Part shown: in pieces, positions 26,131 through 34,920 of the stretch
Numbering within the stretch: position 1 is the stretch's first letter
Layout of the letters: each line of letters begins with the position of its first letter
Source: an uncultured Lachnospiraceae bacterium
GTDB taxonomy: Bacteria > Bacillota > Clostridia > Lachnospirales > Lachnospiraceae
DNA length: 64,000 nt
Assembly: GCA_910584585.1 (NCBI GenBank)
Contig: CAJUBP010000005.1
Coordinates: 72,921 to 136,920 of the forward strand
Direction of reading: 5' to 3'
Notes under the pieces: model-generated
The model's input: the letters and a program-made list of their open reading frames with translations, nothing else
Database searches by the model: none
What the model was told of the DNA's origin: nothing
Translations under genes and position numbers: made by a program

Positions 26131-26775
26131 ATGGAAAAAGAAATATCACAGGCGGTGATCCGAAGAATGCCAAGATATTACAGATATCTGGGGGAACTTC
26201 TGGATGATGGAGTGGAACGGATTTCCTCCAATGAGCTGAGTGCGAGAATGCGGGTGACTGCATCGCAGATACGGCAGGATTTGAATAATTTCGGCGGGTT
26301 TGGACAGCAGGGTTATGGCTATAATGTGAAGTATCTCTATGATGAAATCGGCAAGATACTGGGAATGAACCAACAGCATAATATCATCATAGTTGGAGCC
26401 GGCAATCTGGGGCAGGCGCTGGCCAATTACATTAAGTTTGAAAAATGGGGGTTTGTGATTATCGGGCTCTTTGATGTGAATTCGGCGCTGAAGGGGATTT
26501 CCGTCCGGGGAATTAAAGTGCGTATGATGGATGAACTGGAAGATTTCCTTAAGAAGAACAAAGTGGACATTGCAGCCCTTACCCTTCCCAAGGAGAAAGC
26601 AGACGAGGTGGCAAACCGATTAGTGAAACTCGGGATTCGGGCAATCTGGAATTTTGCCCATCTGGATTTGGAATTGCCGGAGCATGTGGTGGTGGAGAAT
26701 GTGCATCTTTCGGACAGTCTGATGCAGCTTTCTTACAATATTGAGAAGACAGAAAAATCAAAAGATAAGAAGTGA
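26131..26775 (+). CDS. rex: Redox-sensing transcriptional repressor Rex
   Basis: A 214-residue homodimeric repressor that reads the NADH/NAD+ ratio. The N-terminal winged helix is AVIRRMPRYYRYLGEL and SSNELSARMRVTASQIRQDL (about 8-50). The Rossmann domain has IIVGAGNLGQAL (about 88-99), and a C-terminal helix swaps between subunits. When NADH rises it leaves DNA, releasing fermentative and hydrogenase genes. A candidate target is the hydrogenase promoter at 55945-55962. Confidence 0.96.
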   Translation: MEKEISQAVIRRMPRYYRYLGELLDDGVERISSNELSARMRVTASQIRQDLNNFGGFGQQGYGYNVKYLYDEIGKILGMNQQHNIIIVGAGNLGQALANYIKFEKWGFVIIGLFDVNSALKGISVRGIKVRMMDELEDFLKKNKVDIAALTLPKEKADEVANRLVKLGIRAIWNFAHLDLELPEHVVVENVHLSDSLMQLSYNIEKTEKSKDKK

Positions 26776-26779
26776 GCCT

Positions 26780-27406
26780 ATGAGTAAAAGAAAAAACACA
26801 AGCCCTGGATTTGATAAAATTGCGCAGACAAGAGAGCTGCCGCCGCTGGTGCTGGATCAGAAATGGCACCAGTTATTTCTGGACGGCAGCAAACCGGCGA
26901 AAGTGGCGAAGCTGGAACAGAAGGTCAGCGGACATCTCTCCAGGCAGGGACATCTGACCCAGGAACTCAAAGAACTGAAGTCTTTGAAAAATAAGCTGAT
27001 GAAAAATATTGTGGCAAATATGGATGAGATTGGGGAAACCGGGCAGGAGACCAACAAATTGCAGGAGAACAGAAGGCTGATTACGGAGATCAATCAGCGG
27101 ATGGATTCCTGCCGGGAAGAATTAGATAAACTTCAGGATACCATGCGGCAGGACAATGAACAGCTGATGGCGGAGACATTGGAATACTGCTACGGAATTA
27201 TGAACAGCAATGAGAAAGAGCAGGAAGAGCTGGCCCAGTGGATTGCGAAGACCCGGACGGAGCTGAAGATAAAGATTATCCGCAAGGACGCCATTGAGGA
27301 TCAGAGCCGGGCGATTTACGCGTATCTTCATGATATTTTCGGCGCTCAGATCATTGGAGCTTTTGATTTGAAATACGGAGAGGAATATAAAAAAGGGAAG
27401 ATATAA
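26780..27406 (+). CDS. Coiled-coil hypothetical protein downstream of rex
   Basis: A 208-residue charged, mostly helical protein starting at ATG 26780, 4 bases after the rex stop. Residues about 40-150 form a long heptad coiled coil (LEQKVSGHLSRQGHLTQELK, later TNKLQENRRLITEINQRMDS). The C-terminal 40 residues (YAYLHDIFGAQIIGAFDLKY) look globular. It has no signal peptide or membrane helix. I do not recognise a named family; co-transcription with rex is likely. Confidence 0.7.
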   Translation: MSKRKNTSPGFDKIAQTRELPPLVLDQKWHQLFLDGSKPAKVAKLEQKVSGHLSRQGHLTQELKELKSLKNKLMKNIVANMDEIGETGQETNKLQENRRLITEINQRMDSCREELDKLQDTMRQDNEQLMAETLEYCYGIMNSNEKEQEELAQWIAKTRTELKIKIIRKDAIEDQSRAIYAYLHDIFGAQIIGAFDLKYGEEYKKGKI

Positions 27407-27409
27407 AAG

Positions 27410-27443
27410 GCAGTCTTGGCAGAAGTTGTCAGGGGTGTCTTTT
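27410..27443 (+). terminator. Weak terminator-like hairpin after the rex operon
   Basis: AAAGGCA near 27411 can pair with TGTCTTT near 27434 with one G-U, and a run of six T follows. The loop is long, so this is tentative. Nothing else is visible up to 27588. Confidence 0.35.
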
Positions 27444-27588
27444 TTCGGAGTTTGCGCGCTTGATTCGCAAAGCCAAATTTTTGCAGGGCGGGCAGTTCTA
27501 TGAATGATCCGGATTAGGCCCTTAAGAACGATTTCCTGTGCAAAATGGCAAAATTTTGGTTCCGGTTTATCCGGGTTAGGAGGTTGGA

Positions 27589-29163
27589 ATGAAGATTCTT
27601 TTAGACAGCAGACAGATGAAACAATGCGATAAGAATACCATAGAGCATTTCGGAGTGCCGTCTCTGGTTCTGATGGAGCGGGCGGCCTTGAGCGCCGCGG
27701 AAGAGATTGAACAATATTTCTGCAGGGGCAGACAGCATAACCCTTTTGGCAGAGGGGAGGAAAATGCAGGGAATTTCCGGCAAAACAACAGAAGGAAAAG
27801 AACAGTTCTTGCAGTCTGCGGATATGGAAATAACGGCGGAGACGGGCTTGCCCTTTGCCGTATGCTCTGGCAGAGGGGCTATGAAGTTACAGCGGTCATG
27901 CCGCCGGAGACGGGAAGAATTTCTGAGGAAACCAGAGTCCAGAGAGAGATTTTAACCAATTACGGAATTGAGATATCATACGACATGCCCAAAGGGGAAT
28001 TCGATGTTGTCATAGACGCGCTGTTTGGCATCGGCCTTACCCGGGATTTGGAAGAAATCTACCGGGAATACCTGATGCAGATGAATGAGAAATCCGGCTT
28101 GAAAGTGGCGGTGGACATTCCTTCCGGCGTCCATGGAGATACAGGACAGGTGATGGGCGTTGGATTTCGGGCCGATGTGACAGTGACTTTTGCTTTTGCC
28201 AAGCCAGGGCTTTTGCTTTATCCGGGAGCGGAATACGCCGGAGAGGTTCTGGTCAAAGACATTGGGATTGACAGCCGCAGTTTCTTAGAGGAACAGCCTT
28301 TTTTATTTGCTGCGGAATCCGAGGATTTGAAGCGGATTCCTGTGCGGAAAAATCATTCGAATAAAGGAAGCTACGGAAAGGTTTTACTGGCGGCGGGGCA
28401 GAAAAATATGGCCGGAGCGGCCTTTTTCAGCGGAAAAGCGGCGTACCTTACCGGAGCCGGCCTTGTAAGGATTTTTACGGAGGAACCGAATCGGATGATT
28501 CTGCAGGAATTGCTGCCGGAAGCTGTCCTCACCGCTTATGAAGGAAGGGAAGCCTTGGAGAAACTGCTGGCAGAATCCCTTTCCTGGGGAACAGTGATTG
28601 CGGCGGGGCCGGGGCTTGGCGTCGGGAAGTCTGCTGAGATAATTGTACGCTTCATCTTAAAACAGGCAAAAGTCCCGGTGATTCTGGACGCGGACGGGCT
28701 GAATGTGCTGGCAGAACATCTGGAATGGCTGAAAGAGGCAGAGGTTCCCGTCATTGTAACGCCTCATTTGGGAGAGATGGCAAGGCTGACAAAGAAAAGC
28801 ATTCCAGAGATACAGAAGCATTTATTGCAGGCTGCCCGGGAATTTGCAGCGGAATATGATGTAATATGTATTTTGAAAGACGCAAGGACTGTCACGGCAT
28901 GGCCGAACGGCAGGGCGTATCTCAATACCAGCGGAAATCACGGCATGGCCACAGCCGGTTCCGGAGACGTGCTGACGGGAATTCTGGCAGGGCTGATTGC
29001 CCAGGGGATGGAGCCAGAGCAGGCGGCTGTTACAGGGGTATATCTCCATGGGGCGGCGGCTGATAAGCAGGCGGAACACACCGGCACTTACGGGATGATG
29101 GCCCGGGACATTCTGGATGGAATTGGGATGGTTCTTAAGGAAAAGGAAGGGATAGCGAGATGA
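27589..29163 (+). CDS. nnr: Bifunctional NAD(P)H-hydrate epimerase / ADP-dependent dehydratase
   Basis: A 524-residue metabolite-repair enzyme. The N-terminal YjeF domain (1-240) has CGYGNNGGDGLALCR and VVIDALFGIGL and interconverts R- and S-NAD(P)HX. The C-terminal ribokinase-like domain (about 250-520) has NKGSYGKVLLAAG, VILDADGLN, TPHLGEMARL and ATAGSGDVLTGILAGL, and uses ADP to dehydrate NAD(P)HX. Length and order are normal for bacteria. AGGAGG lies 7 bases upstream. It overlaps alr by 4 bases (ATGA). Confidence 0.95.
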   Translation: MKILLDSRQMKQCDKNTIEHFGVPSLVLMERAALSAAEEIEQYFCRGRQHNPFGRGEENAGNFRQNNRRKRTVLAVCGYGNNGGDGLALCRMLWQRGYEVTAVMPPETGRISEETRVQREILTNYGIEISYDMPKGEFDVVIDALFGIGLTRDLEEIYREYLMQMNEKSGLKVAVDIPSGVHGDTGQVMGVGFRADVTVTFAFAKPGLLLYPGAEYAGEVLVKDIGIDSRSFLEEQPFLFAAESEDLKRIPVRKNHSNKGSYGKVLLAAGQKNMAGAAFFSGKAAYLTGAGLVRIFTEEPNRMILQELLPEAVLTAYEGREALEKLLAESLSWGTVIAAGPGLGVGKSAEIIVRFILKQAKVPVILDADGLNVLAEHLEWLKEAEVPVIVTPHLGEMARLTKKSIPEIQKHLLQAAREFAAEYDVICILKDARTVTAWPNGRAYLNTSGNHGMATAGSGDVLTGILAGLIAQGMEPEQAAVTGVYLHGAAADKQAEHTGTYGMMARDILDGIGMVLKEKEGIAR

Positions 29164-30329
29164 AATCATACAGCAGGGCCTATGCGGAAATAAATCTGGA
29201 CGCAGTCAGTCATAACATCGCGCAGATGGAACAGATCATCGGGAGAGACACGAAGATTATGGGCGTCATCAAGGCGGACGGATACGGTCACGGCGCCGTT
29301 CCCATCGGAAGAGAACTAGAACAGACGCCGTCTGTCTGGGGATATGCAGTGGCCACGGCGGAGGAAGCGGAGATTCTGCGCCGAAACGGATTGAAAAAGC
29401 CGATACTGGCCCTTGGCACAGTATTTCCGGAACAGTATGAAAGTGTGGCAAAAAAAGAGATCCGGCTCACAGTGTATTCCATAAAACAGGCAAAAGGGAT
29501 GGAAGAGTTTGCGAAAGAACAGGGCCTGCCTATCCGGGTTCATCTGAAAATTGATACAGGCTTAAGCCGCCTGGGGTTTCAGGTGACAGAAGAAGCGGCA
29601 GAAGAACTGGCACAGATTGTAAAGATGCCTCATATCATAGTGGAAGGGATATTTACGCATTTTGCGGCGGCGGACGCCAGAGACAAAACCATGGCAAAAG
29701 AGCAGATACGGCAGTTTCAGAAAATGAAGGAAATGCTGGCTCAGAAGGGAATTTCCATTCCCATCAGCCACTGTGCCAACAGCGCGGCAATCATTGACCT
29801 GCCGGAAACAAACATGAGCCTGGTGCGGGCAGGAATCAGCCTCTACGGCATGTGGCCCTCCGACGAGGTCCGGAAAGAAAACCTGGATTTGCAGCCTGTG
29901 CTGTCCTTAAAGAGCCGCATTGTATTTCTGAAAGAGTTAGAAGCCGGCAGAACCATCAGCTACGGAGCCACCTACGAGACGAGGAAGGTTCAGAGAATCG
30001 CGACGATTCCTGTGGGATACGCGGACGGATATCCCAGAAGCCTTTCCAACAAGGGATATGTGCTGATCCATGGAAAAGCCGCGCCCATCTGCGGCCGTAT
30101 CTGCATGGATCAGTTTATGGCGGATGTGACAGATATTCCGGAGGCGGAAGAAGGAACGGAGGTTACGTTAGTGGGAAAAAGCGGTTCCAGAGAGATTACC
30201 ATGGAAGAAATCGGAGAGCTGTCCGGCAGATTTAACTATGAATTTGCCTGTGATCTGGGAAAGCGCATTCCAAGGGTATACCGAAAGGGAGGCAGGGTGA
30301 CAGAGACAAGGGACTATTTCGGAGAATAG
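29160..30329 (+). CDS. alr: Alanine racemase
   Basis: A 389-residue PLP enzyme that makes D-alanine for peptidoglycan. The PLP lysine is Lys38 in MGVIKADGYGHGA; the second catalytic base is the Tyr of RTISYGATYE; KIDTGLSRLGF and GRICMDQFMADVT are conserved. Fold-type III barrel plus C-terminal beta domain. Coupled to nnr by a 4-base overlap; the nnr-alr-mazF order is familiar in Firmicutes. Confidence 0.96.
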   Translation: MKSYSRAYAEINLDAVSHNIAQMEQIIGRDTKIMGVIKADGYGHGAVPIGRELEQTPSVWGYAVATAEEAEILRRNGLKKPILALGTVFPEQYESVAKKEIRLTVYSIKQAKGMEEFAKEQGLPIRVHLKIDTGLSRLGFQVTEEAAEELAQIVKMPHIIVEGIFTHFAAADARDKTMAKEQIRQFQKMKEMLAQKGISIPISHCANSAAIIDLPETNMSLVRAGISLYGMWPSDEVRKENLDLQPVLSLKSRIVFLKELEAGRTISYGATYETRKVQRIATIPVGYADGYPRSLSNKGYVLIHGKAAPICGRICMDQFMADVTDIPEAEEGTEVTLVGKSGSREITMEEIGELSGRFNYEFACDLGKRIPRVYRKGGRVTETRDYFGE

Positions 30330-30458
30330 GCCCGGCGGGGAGGAGCAGGCGGAAGGAACGGCCAGAAACCGAAAATTATTTTGGAAAATAGACTGTATAC
30401 ACACGAAAAAATTGGGAAGAATAGGAAATAACCTATAAAGTTTTGGAGTGTGAGAAAA

Positions 30459-30806
30459 GTGATTATTCATCGAGGAGATATTTATTACGCAGATTTACGG
30501 CCGGTGGTAGGGTCAGAACAAGGCGGAGTCCGGCCGGTGCTGATTATTCAGAATGATGTGGGAAACCGGCACAGCCCCACAGTGATCTGCGCGGCTATTA
30601 CATCGAAAATGAACAAAGCAAAGCTTCCCACCCATGTGGAACTGGAGGCGTCCAGGTATGATTTGATGAAGGATTCTGTGGTGCTGCTGGAGCAGCTGCG
30701 CACCATTGACAAGCAGCGGCTGAAAGATAAAGTCTGCCGCCTGGACAGCGAAATATTGAAAAAAGTAGACAGAGCGCTTGAGATCAGCCTGGAATTGTAT
30801 ACATAA
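30459..30806 (+). CDS. mazF: MazF/EndoA-type mRNA interferase toxin without antitoxin gene
   Basis: A 115-residue PemK/MazF toxin close to Bacillus EndoA: RGDIYYADLRPVVGSEQGG, RPVLIIQNDVGN, SPTVICAAITSK, LPTHVEL, LLEQLRTIDKQRL. It is a ribonuclease that cuts single-stranded mRNA at short motifs. The start GTG 30459 is chosen over GTG 30450 because the GGAG (30445-30448) is 10 bases from the former and only 1 from the latter, and because the protein then starts like EndoA. Only 129 bases separate it from alr, with no room for the usual MazE gene. Confidence 0.9.
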   Translation: MIIHRGDIYYADLRPVVGSEQGGVRPVLIIQNDVGNRHSPTVICAAITSKMNKAKLPTHVELEASRYDLMKDSVVLLEQLRTIDKQRLKDKVCRLDSEILKKVDRALEISLELYT

Positions 30807-30809
30807 ATC

Positions 30810-30838
30810 TTGACTAATATGCATGAAAATGGTATATT
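30810..30838 (+). promoter_or_regulatory. Promoter of the CNNM/CorC-type gene
   Basis: TTGACT (30810-30815), 17 bases, TATATT (30833-30838), starting just behind the mazF stop. Confidence 0.65.
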
Positions 30839-30878
30839 TCAAGTGTTTTAGAATACAAATGCAAAAGGAGCATGAAAA

Positions 30879-32252
30879 ATGGATGATGGCGGGAGTCCGG
30901 TCATAGGGCTTATCGTATTTTTGGTTTTGGTGGCGATCAACGGAGGGCTGTACGGCTTTCTTACGGCTTTGGAGGAAGTGACAGAGAGCCAGGTGCAGAA
31001 ACGGGCGGAAGAGGGCAGCAAACAGGCGGCCTGGCTTCTGGCGGTGATGGATGATCCTTACAAAACCAGACACGCGATTCAGATTATGGTAACTTTTGTC
31101 AGCGGTATCTTCGGAATCTATCAGATACGTCTGTTGGGAAATCTTCTGATCCGAAGTTTATCAGAGGAAGGGGCGGATCCGGGCATCCGGATCTTATGCT
31201 TCGCTTTAGCGACGGTGGCCGGAATATTCTTTTTTGCGGTGGTGGGAATTATCGCGCCTCAGAAGATTGCGGCAAGGCGGCCGGAACAGTGGCTTTTTGC
31301 CCTGGCCGGAATTCTTCACGGCATGGTTTTTGCGCTGCGGTTCTATACGTATCCGGCGGAAAAGATTTCCAATCTGGTAGTCAGGCTTGCGGGGGTGGAT
31401 CCCAACGCCAGCTTTGATGATGTGACGGAGGAAGAGATTATTTCCATGGTAAAGGAAGGCCATGAACAGGGAGTGCTGCAGGCCAGCGAAGCGGAAATGA
31501 TTCACAATATTTTTGCCTTTGACGACAAGGAGGCAAAAGATATTATGACCCACCGCAAACATGTGGCGGCCATTGAGGGCAAGACCCAGCTGAAACACGC
31601 GCTGGAATTTATACTGGAGGCGAATAACTCCAGATTTCCGGTGTACAAAGAGGATATTGACAATATTATCGGTATCATACATATGAAGGACGTTATGATT
31701 GAGAGCCGGAAAGGGGAACATTTAGACTGGGCGGTGCAGGATATCCCGGGGCTGGTGCGGGAAGCGTTTTTTATTCCGGAGACGAGAAACATCAACGATC
31801 TGTTCAAGGGAATGCAGTCCAACAAGAATCATATGGTGATTGTGGTGGACGAGTATGGGCAGACGGCCGGCATTGTCGCCATGGAGGACATTCTGGAGGA
31901 AATTGTCGGAAATATTTTTGATGAATACGACGAAGAAGAGACTATGATTTTAAGCCAGCAGGACGGGAGCTTTTTCATGAGCGGACTGGCGCCTTTTCAG
32001 GAAGTCTGCCAGGCGCTGGAGCTTGCCTTAGAGGAAGCGGAATATGAGACGCTGAACGGATTTCTGATTTCTCTGATTGGAAGGATACCCGGGGAGCAGG
32101 AACAGTTTGAACTGGACTGCGAGGGGTGGCGTTTTCATGTGCTTTCCGTCAGGGACAAGATGATTCATACGGTAAAAGTTACAAAACAGGAGAAAATATT
32201 CCAGGAAACGGAAGAGGAAATACAACAGAATGTAGAAGCTGAAAGTAAATAG
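30879..32252 (+). CDS. CNNM/HlyC-CorC family membrane protein with CBS pair
   Basis: A 457-residue protein. An N-terminal DUF21-type membrane domain with four helices (about 8-28, 65-90, 105-130, 140-160) is followed by two CBS domains (about 220-340: DIMTHRKHVAAIEGK, NSRFPVYKEDIDNIIGIIHMKD, HMVIVVDEYGQTAGIVAMEDILEEIVGNI) and a C-terminal CorC/HlyC domain. Family members are linked to Mg2+ or Na+ transport and are often misnamed hemolysins. A Glu-rich tail (EETEEEIQQNVEAES) is unusual but minor. It has its own promoter. Confidence 0.9.
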   Translation: MDDGGSPVIGLIVFLVLVAINGGLYGFLTALEEVTESQVQKRAEEGSKQAAWLLAVMDDPYKTRHAIQIMVTFVSGIFGIYQIRLLGNLLIRSLSEEGADPGIRILCFALATVAGIFFFAVVGIIAPQKIAARRPEQWLFALAGILHGMVFALRFYTYPAEKISNLVVRLAGVDPNASFDDVTEEEIISMVKEGHEQGVLQASEAEMIHNIFAFDDKEAKDIMTHRKHVAAIEGKTQLKHALEFILEANNSRFPVYKEDIDNIIGIIHMKDVMIESRKGEHLDWAVQDIPGLVREAFFIPETRNINDLFKGMQSNKNHMVIVVDEYGQTAGIVAMEDILEEIVGNIFDEYDEEETMILSQQDGSFFMSGLAPFQEVCQALELALEEAEYETLNGFLISLIGRIPGEQEQFELDCEGWRFHVLSVRDKMIHTVKVTKQEKIFQETEEEIQQNVEAESK

Positions 32253-32263
32253 CGCACAAAATC

Positions 32264-32292
32264 TTGTCATATTTGTCAGAACATGATAGAAT
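32264..32292 (+). promoter_or_regulatory. yebC promoter
   Basis: TTGTCA (32264-32269), 17 bases, TAGAAT (32287-32292) with an extended -10 TGA. This excludes a coding start at 32264. Confidence 0.7.
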
Positions 32293-32332
32293 ACAGGATA
32301 GAGAGAAAGAGAAGCAGAAAAGAGGAAAACAT

Positions 32333-33061
32333 ATGTCAGGACATTCTAAATTTGCCAACATCAAACACAAGAAGGAAAAGAATGATGCGGCAAAAGGGAA
32401 AATTTTTACAATCATTGGGCGCGAGATTGCAGTCGCAGTGAAAGAGGGCGGCGCCGATCCGGCCAATAACAGCCGCCTGAGAGACGTAATTGCAAAGGCG
32501 AAGGCCAACAATATGCCCAATGACACCATTGACAGAGGAATTAAGAAAGCGGCGGGAGACGCGAACGCTGTCAATTATGAATTTGTATCATATGAAGGCT
32601 ATGGCCCGAATGGAACGGCGATTATTGTGGACGCTCTGACAGACAATAAGAACCGGACCGCGGCAAACGTAAGGAGCGCGTTCACCAAAGGAAACGGGAA
32701 TGTAGGGACGCCTGGATGCGTATCTTATATGTTTGACAAGAAGGGACAGATTATCATTGACAAGGAGGAATGTGAACTAGAACCGGATGATTTGATGATG
32801 TCTGCGTTAGACGCGGGGGCGGAAGATTTTTCCGAAGAGGAAGACAGCTATGAGATAATCACAGACCCGGACGCGTTCAGCGAAGTCCGGCAGAAGCTGG
32901 AAGAACAGGGAATTCCCATGGCTTCCGCGGAAGTCACAATGATTCCTCAGACCTGGGTGGAATTAACAGACGAAACAGCAATTAAGAATCTTCAGAAAAC
33001 ATTGGATCTGTTAGATGAAGATGATGATGTACAGGCCGTGTATCACAACTGGGACGAGTAA
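32333..33061 (+). CDS. YebC/PmpR family protein
   Basis: A 242-residue protein with the family start MSGHSKFANIKHKKEKNDA, the central NMPNDTIDRGIKKA and YEGYGPNGTAIIVDALTDN, and the C-terminal PQTWVELTDE. Family members act as DNA-binding regulators, and more recently some have been tied to translation of proline-rich stretches; which applies here is unknown. ATG 32333 is preceded by AGAGGA and lies downstream of the promoter. Confidence 0.93.
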   Translation: MSGHSKFANIKHKKEKNDAAKGKIFTIIGREIAVAVKEGGADPANNSRLRDVIAKAKANNMPNDTIDRGIKKAAGDANAVNYEFVSYEGYGPNGTAIIVDALTDNKNRTAANVRSAFTKGNGNVGTPGCVSYMFDKKGQIIIDKEECELEPDDLMMSALDAGAEDFSEEEDSYEIITDPDAFSEVRQKLEEQGIPMASAEVTMIPQTWVELTDETAIKNLQKTLDLLDEDDDVQAVYHNWDE

Positions 33062-33122
33062 AGGACATTAATTTTAAGTAAGATTACGAGAACCGGAAAT
33101 AAAAAAGTACAGGGGGACCAAA

Positions 33123-34871
33123 ATGAAAAACTTAAAAATAGGTACAAAATTATTAGTAACATTTATGCTTATCATCATTTTATTCTGCGCGACAGTGTTT
33201 ACCGCAATTAACGGATTGGATGAAAGCGCAGATAAGTATTCAGAATTTTATAACGTCGGGTATCAGATTACCAATAAGGTTATGAGCATGCGCCGGGGAC
33301 TCCAGATTATTGTGAAAGACATTACTTTTGTAACAATAGAAGAGGATGCGGACAAGATCGAGGAATACAAAGCGGATGTGCAGAAAGAACTGGATCTTCT
33401 GTCAGTGAACGGAGACTGGCTGTTTCAGAATTTCACAGGCGATAACAAGCTGTTGGAAGAGTTTTCCGCCTATATCACAGAGGCCGTGGAGATGCAGCAG
33501 ACGGTGTTGGAAGTGGCCGAGACGGATCGGCAGGCGGCTCAGAAGATGCTGTTGGATGAATACCAGCCTTTGGTTGAGAACGCTGTGAATTCCCTGATCA
33601 ATATCAGTAATGTGGCGGAGGGAAATGCTGAGACAGATTATAATACCACCGTTGAGATGCAGAAAAGGTTAAAAATGATTCAGCTTGGAATGGCAGGCGG
33701 AGCGCTGCTGATTACGATGATTCTTTCCCTCTATCTGACAAGGGCGATTACCAAGCCTTTGCGCGAGCTGGAAGATTCAGCGGAAAAGATTGTCGCAGGT
33801 AATTTTGACATCAAGGTGACTTACGAGTCAAGAGATGAGCTGGGAAGACTGGCGAAGGCATTTAAGAAGATGACCGGGACATTGGAAGATATTATCACAG
33901 ACGCTTCCAGGCTTCTGAGAGAGATGTCGGATGGCAATTTTGATGTGCGCACTCAGGCGGAAGATGAGTATGTAGGAGAATTTCAGAGTTTGCTGTTATC
34001 AATACGGAAGCTGAACCGTGATTTGAGTATGACATTGGGACAGATTAACCGGAGCGCGGATCAGGTTGCGGCAGGTTCTGATCAGGTGTCCATCGGCGCC
34101 CAGGCTCTTTCCCAGGGATCTACGGAACAGGCGGCGGCAGTGGAAGAACTTGCCACAACGATTGCAGGTATTTCCACTCAGGTGAAGGATACGGCGGAAG
34201 ACGCGCTGAAAGCAAAACAGCAGTCCACCACAGCCGGAGACGAGGCGGAAGAGTGCAACAAGCAGATGCATGATATGATGTCCGCAATGGAAGAGATTAC
34301 ACGCACTTCTGATGAGATTGGAAAGATTATTAAGACGATTGAAGATATTGCGTTCCAGACCAATATTCTGGCGTTGAACGCCGCAGTGGAGGCTTCCAGG
34401 GCAGGCACGGCAGGAAAAGGATTTGCAGTGGTTGCAGATGAGGTGCGCAACCTGGCCAGCAAGAGTTCCGCCGCTTCCCAGAATACTGCGGAATTGATTG
34501 AAAGCTCCATCAAGGCGGTAACCAGAGGAACCAAGATTGCGGATTCCACGGCCCAGTCTCTGGTGAAAGTAGTGGATGAGGTTCGTTCCGCTTCCGGCAA
34601 GGTGGATAAGATTGCGGACGCGGCAGAGGAGCAGGCAGGCGCAATTGAACAGGTTACCCTTGGAATTAACCAGATTTCCAGCGTGGTACAGACAAACTCC
34701 GCTACCTCAGAAGAGAGCGCGGCAGCCAGCCAGGAGCTTTCCGAGCAGGCGGATATGTTAAAGCGGCTTGTTGCGAAATTTATTCTCCGTGCGGAATATG
34801 CGATGGCTTCTAATCCGGATCAGGGGTTTGACAATGGAGGACATTCCAACGATTACATAAATCTGGACTAA
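33123..34871 (+). CDS. Methyl-accepting chemotaxis protein (4-helix-bundle sensor)
   Basis: A 582-residue chemoreceptor. TM1 (about 10-30), an extracellular helical bundle with EMQQTVLEVAETDRQAA (4HB_MCP type), TM2 (about 188-208), HAMP (ITKPLRELEDSAEKIVAGNF) and a signalling coil with the tip IAFQTNILALNAAVEASR. The C-terminal tail ends in ASNPDQGFDNGG and a short acidic end rather than a classical CheR-binding pentapeptide. A GGGGG ribosome site precedes the ATG. Third receptor in this window. Confidence 0.92.
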   Translation: MKNLKIGTKLLVTFMLIIILFCATVFTAINGLDESADKYSEFYNVGYQITNKVMSMRRGLQIIVKDITFVTIEEDADKIEEYKADVQKELDLLSVNGDWLFQNFTGDNKLLEEFSAYITEAVEMQQTVLEVAETDRQAAQKMLLDEYQPLVENAVNSLINISNVAEGNAETDYNTTVEMQKRLKMIQLGMAGGALLITMILSLYLTRAITKPLRELEDSAEKIVAGNFDIKVTYESRDELGRLAKAFKKMTGTLEDIITDASRLLREMSDGNFDVRTQAEDEYVGEFQSLLLSIRKLNRDLSMTLGQINRSADQVAAGSDQVSIGAQALSQGSTEQAAAVEELATTIAGISTQVKDTAEDALKAKQQSTTAGDEAEECNKQMHDMMSAMEEITRTSDEIGKIIKTIEDIAFQTNILALNAAVEASRAGTAGKGFAVVADEVRNLASKSSAASQNTAELIESSIKAVTRGTKIADSTAQSLVKVVDEVRSASGKVDKIADAAEEQAGAIEQVTLGINQISSVVQTNSATSEESAAASQELSEQADMLKRLVAKFILRAEYAMASNPDQGFDNGGHSNDYINLD

Positions 34872-34920
34872 GAAGCACGGCAGTCAACGCTGCGGCTGTG
34901 TATGCAGGAGGAAAAGGCAC

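Noticed and set aside
30330..30458. Possible short MazE antitoxin gene
   Set aside because: No frame of useful length with a start and ribosome site in either strand.
34799..34920. Riboswitch (SAM or T-box) ahead of metY
   Set aside because: Only about 50 non-coding bases, no S-box or T-box core motif and no terminator hairpin.
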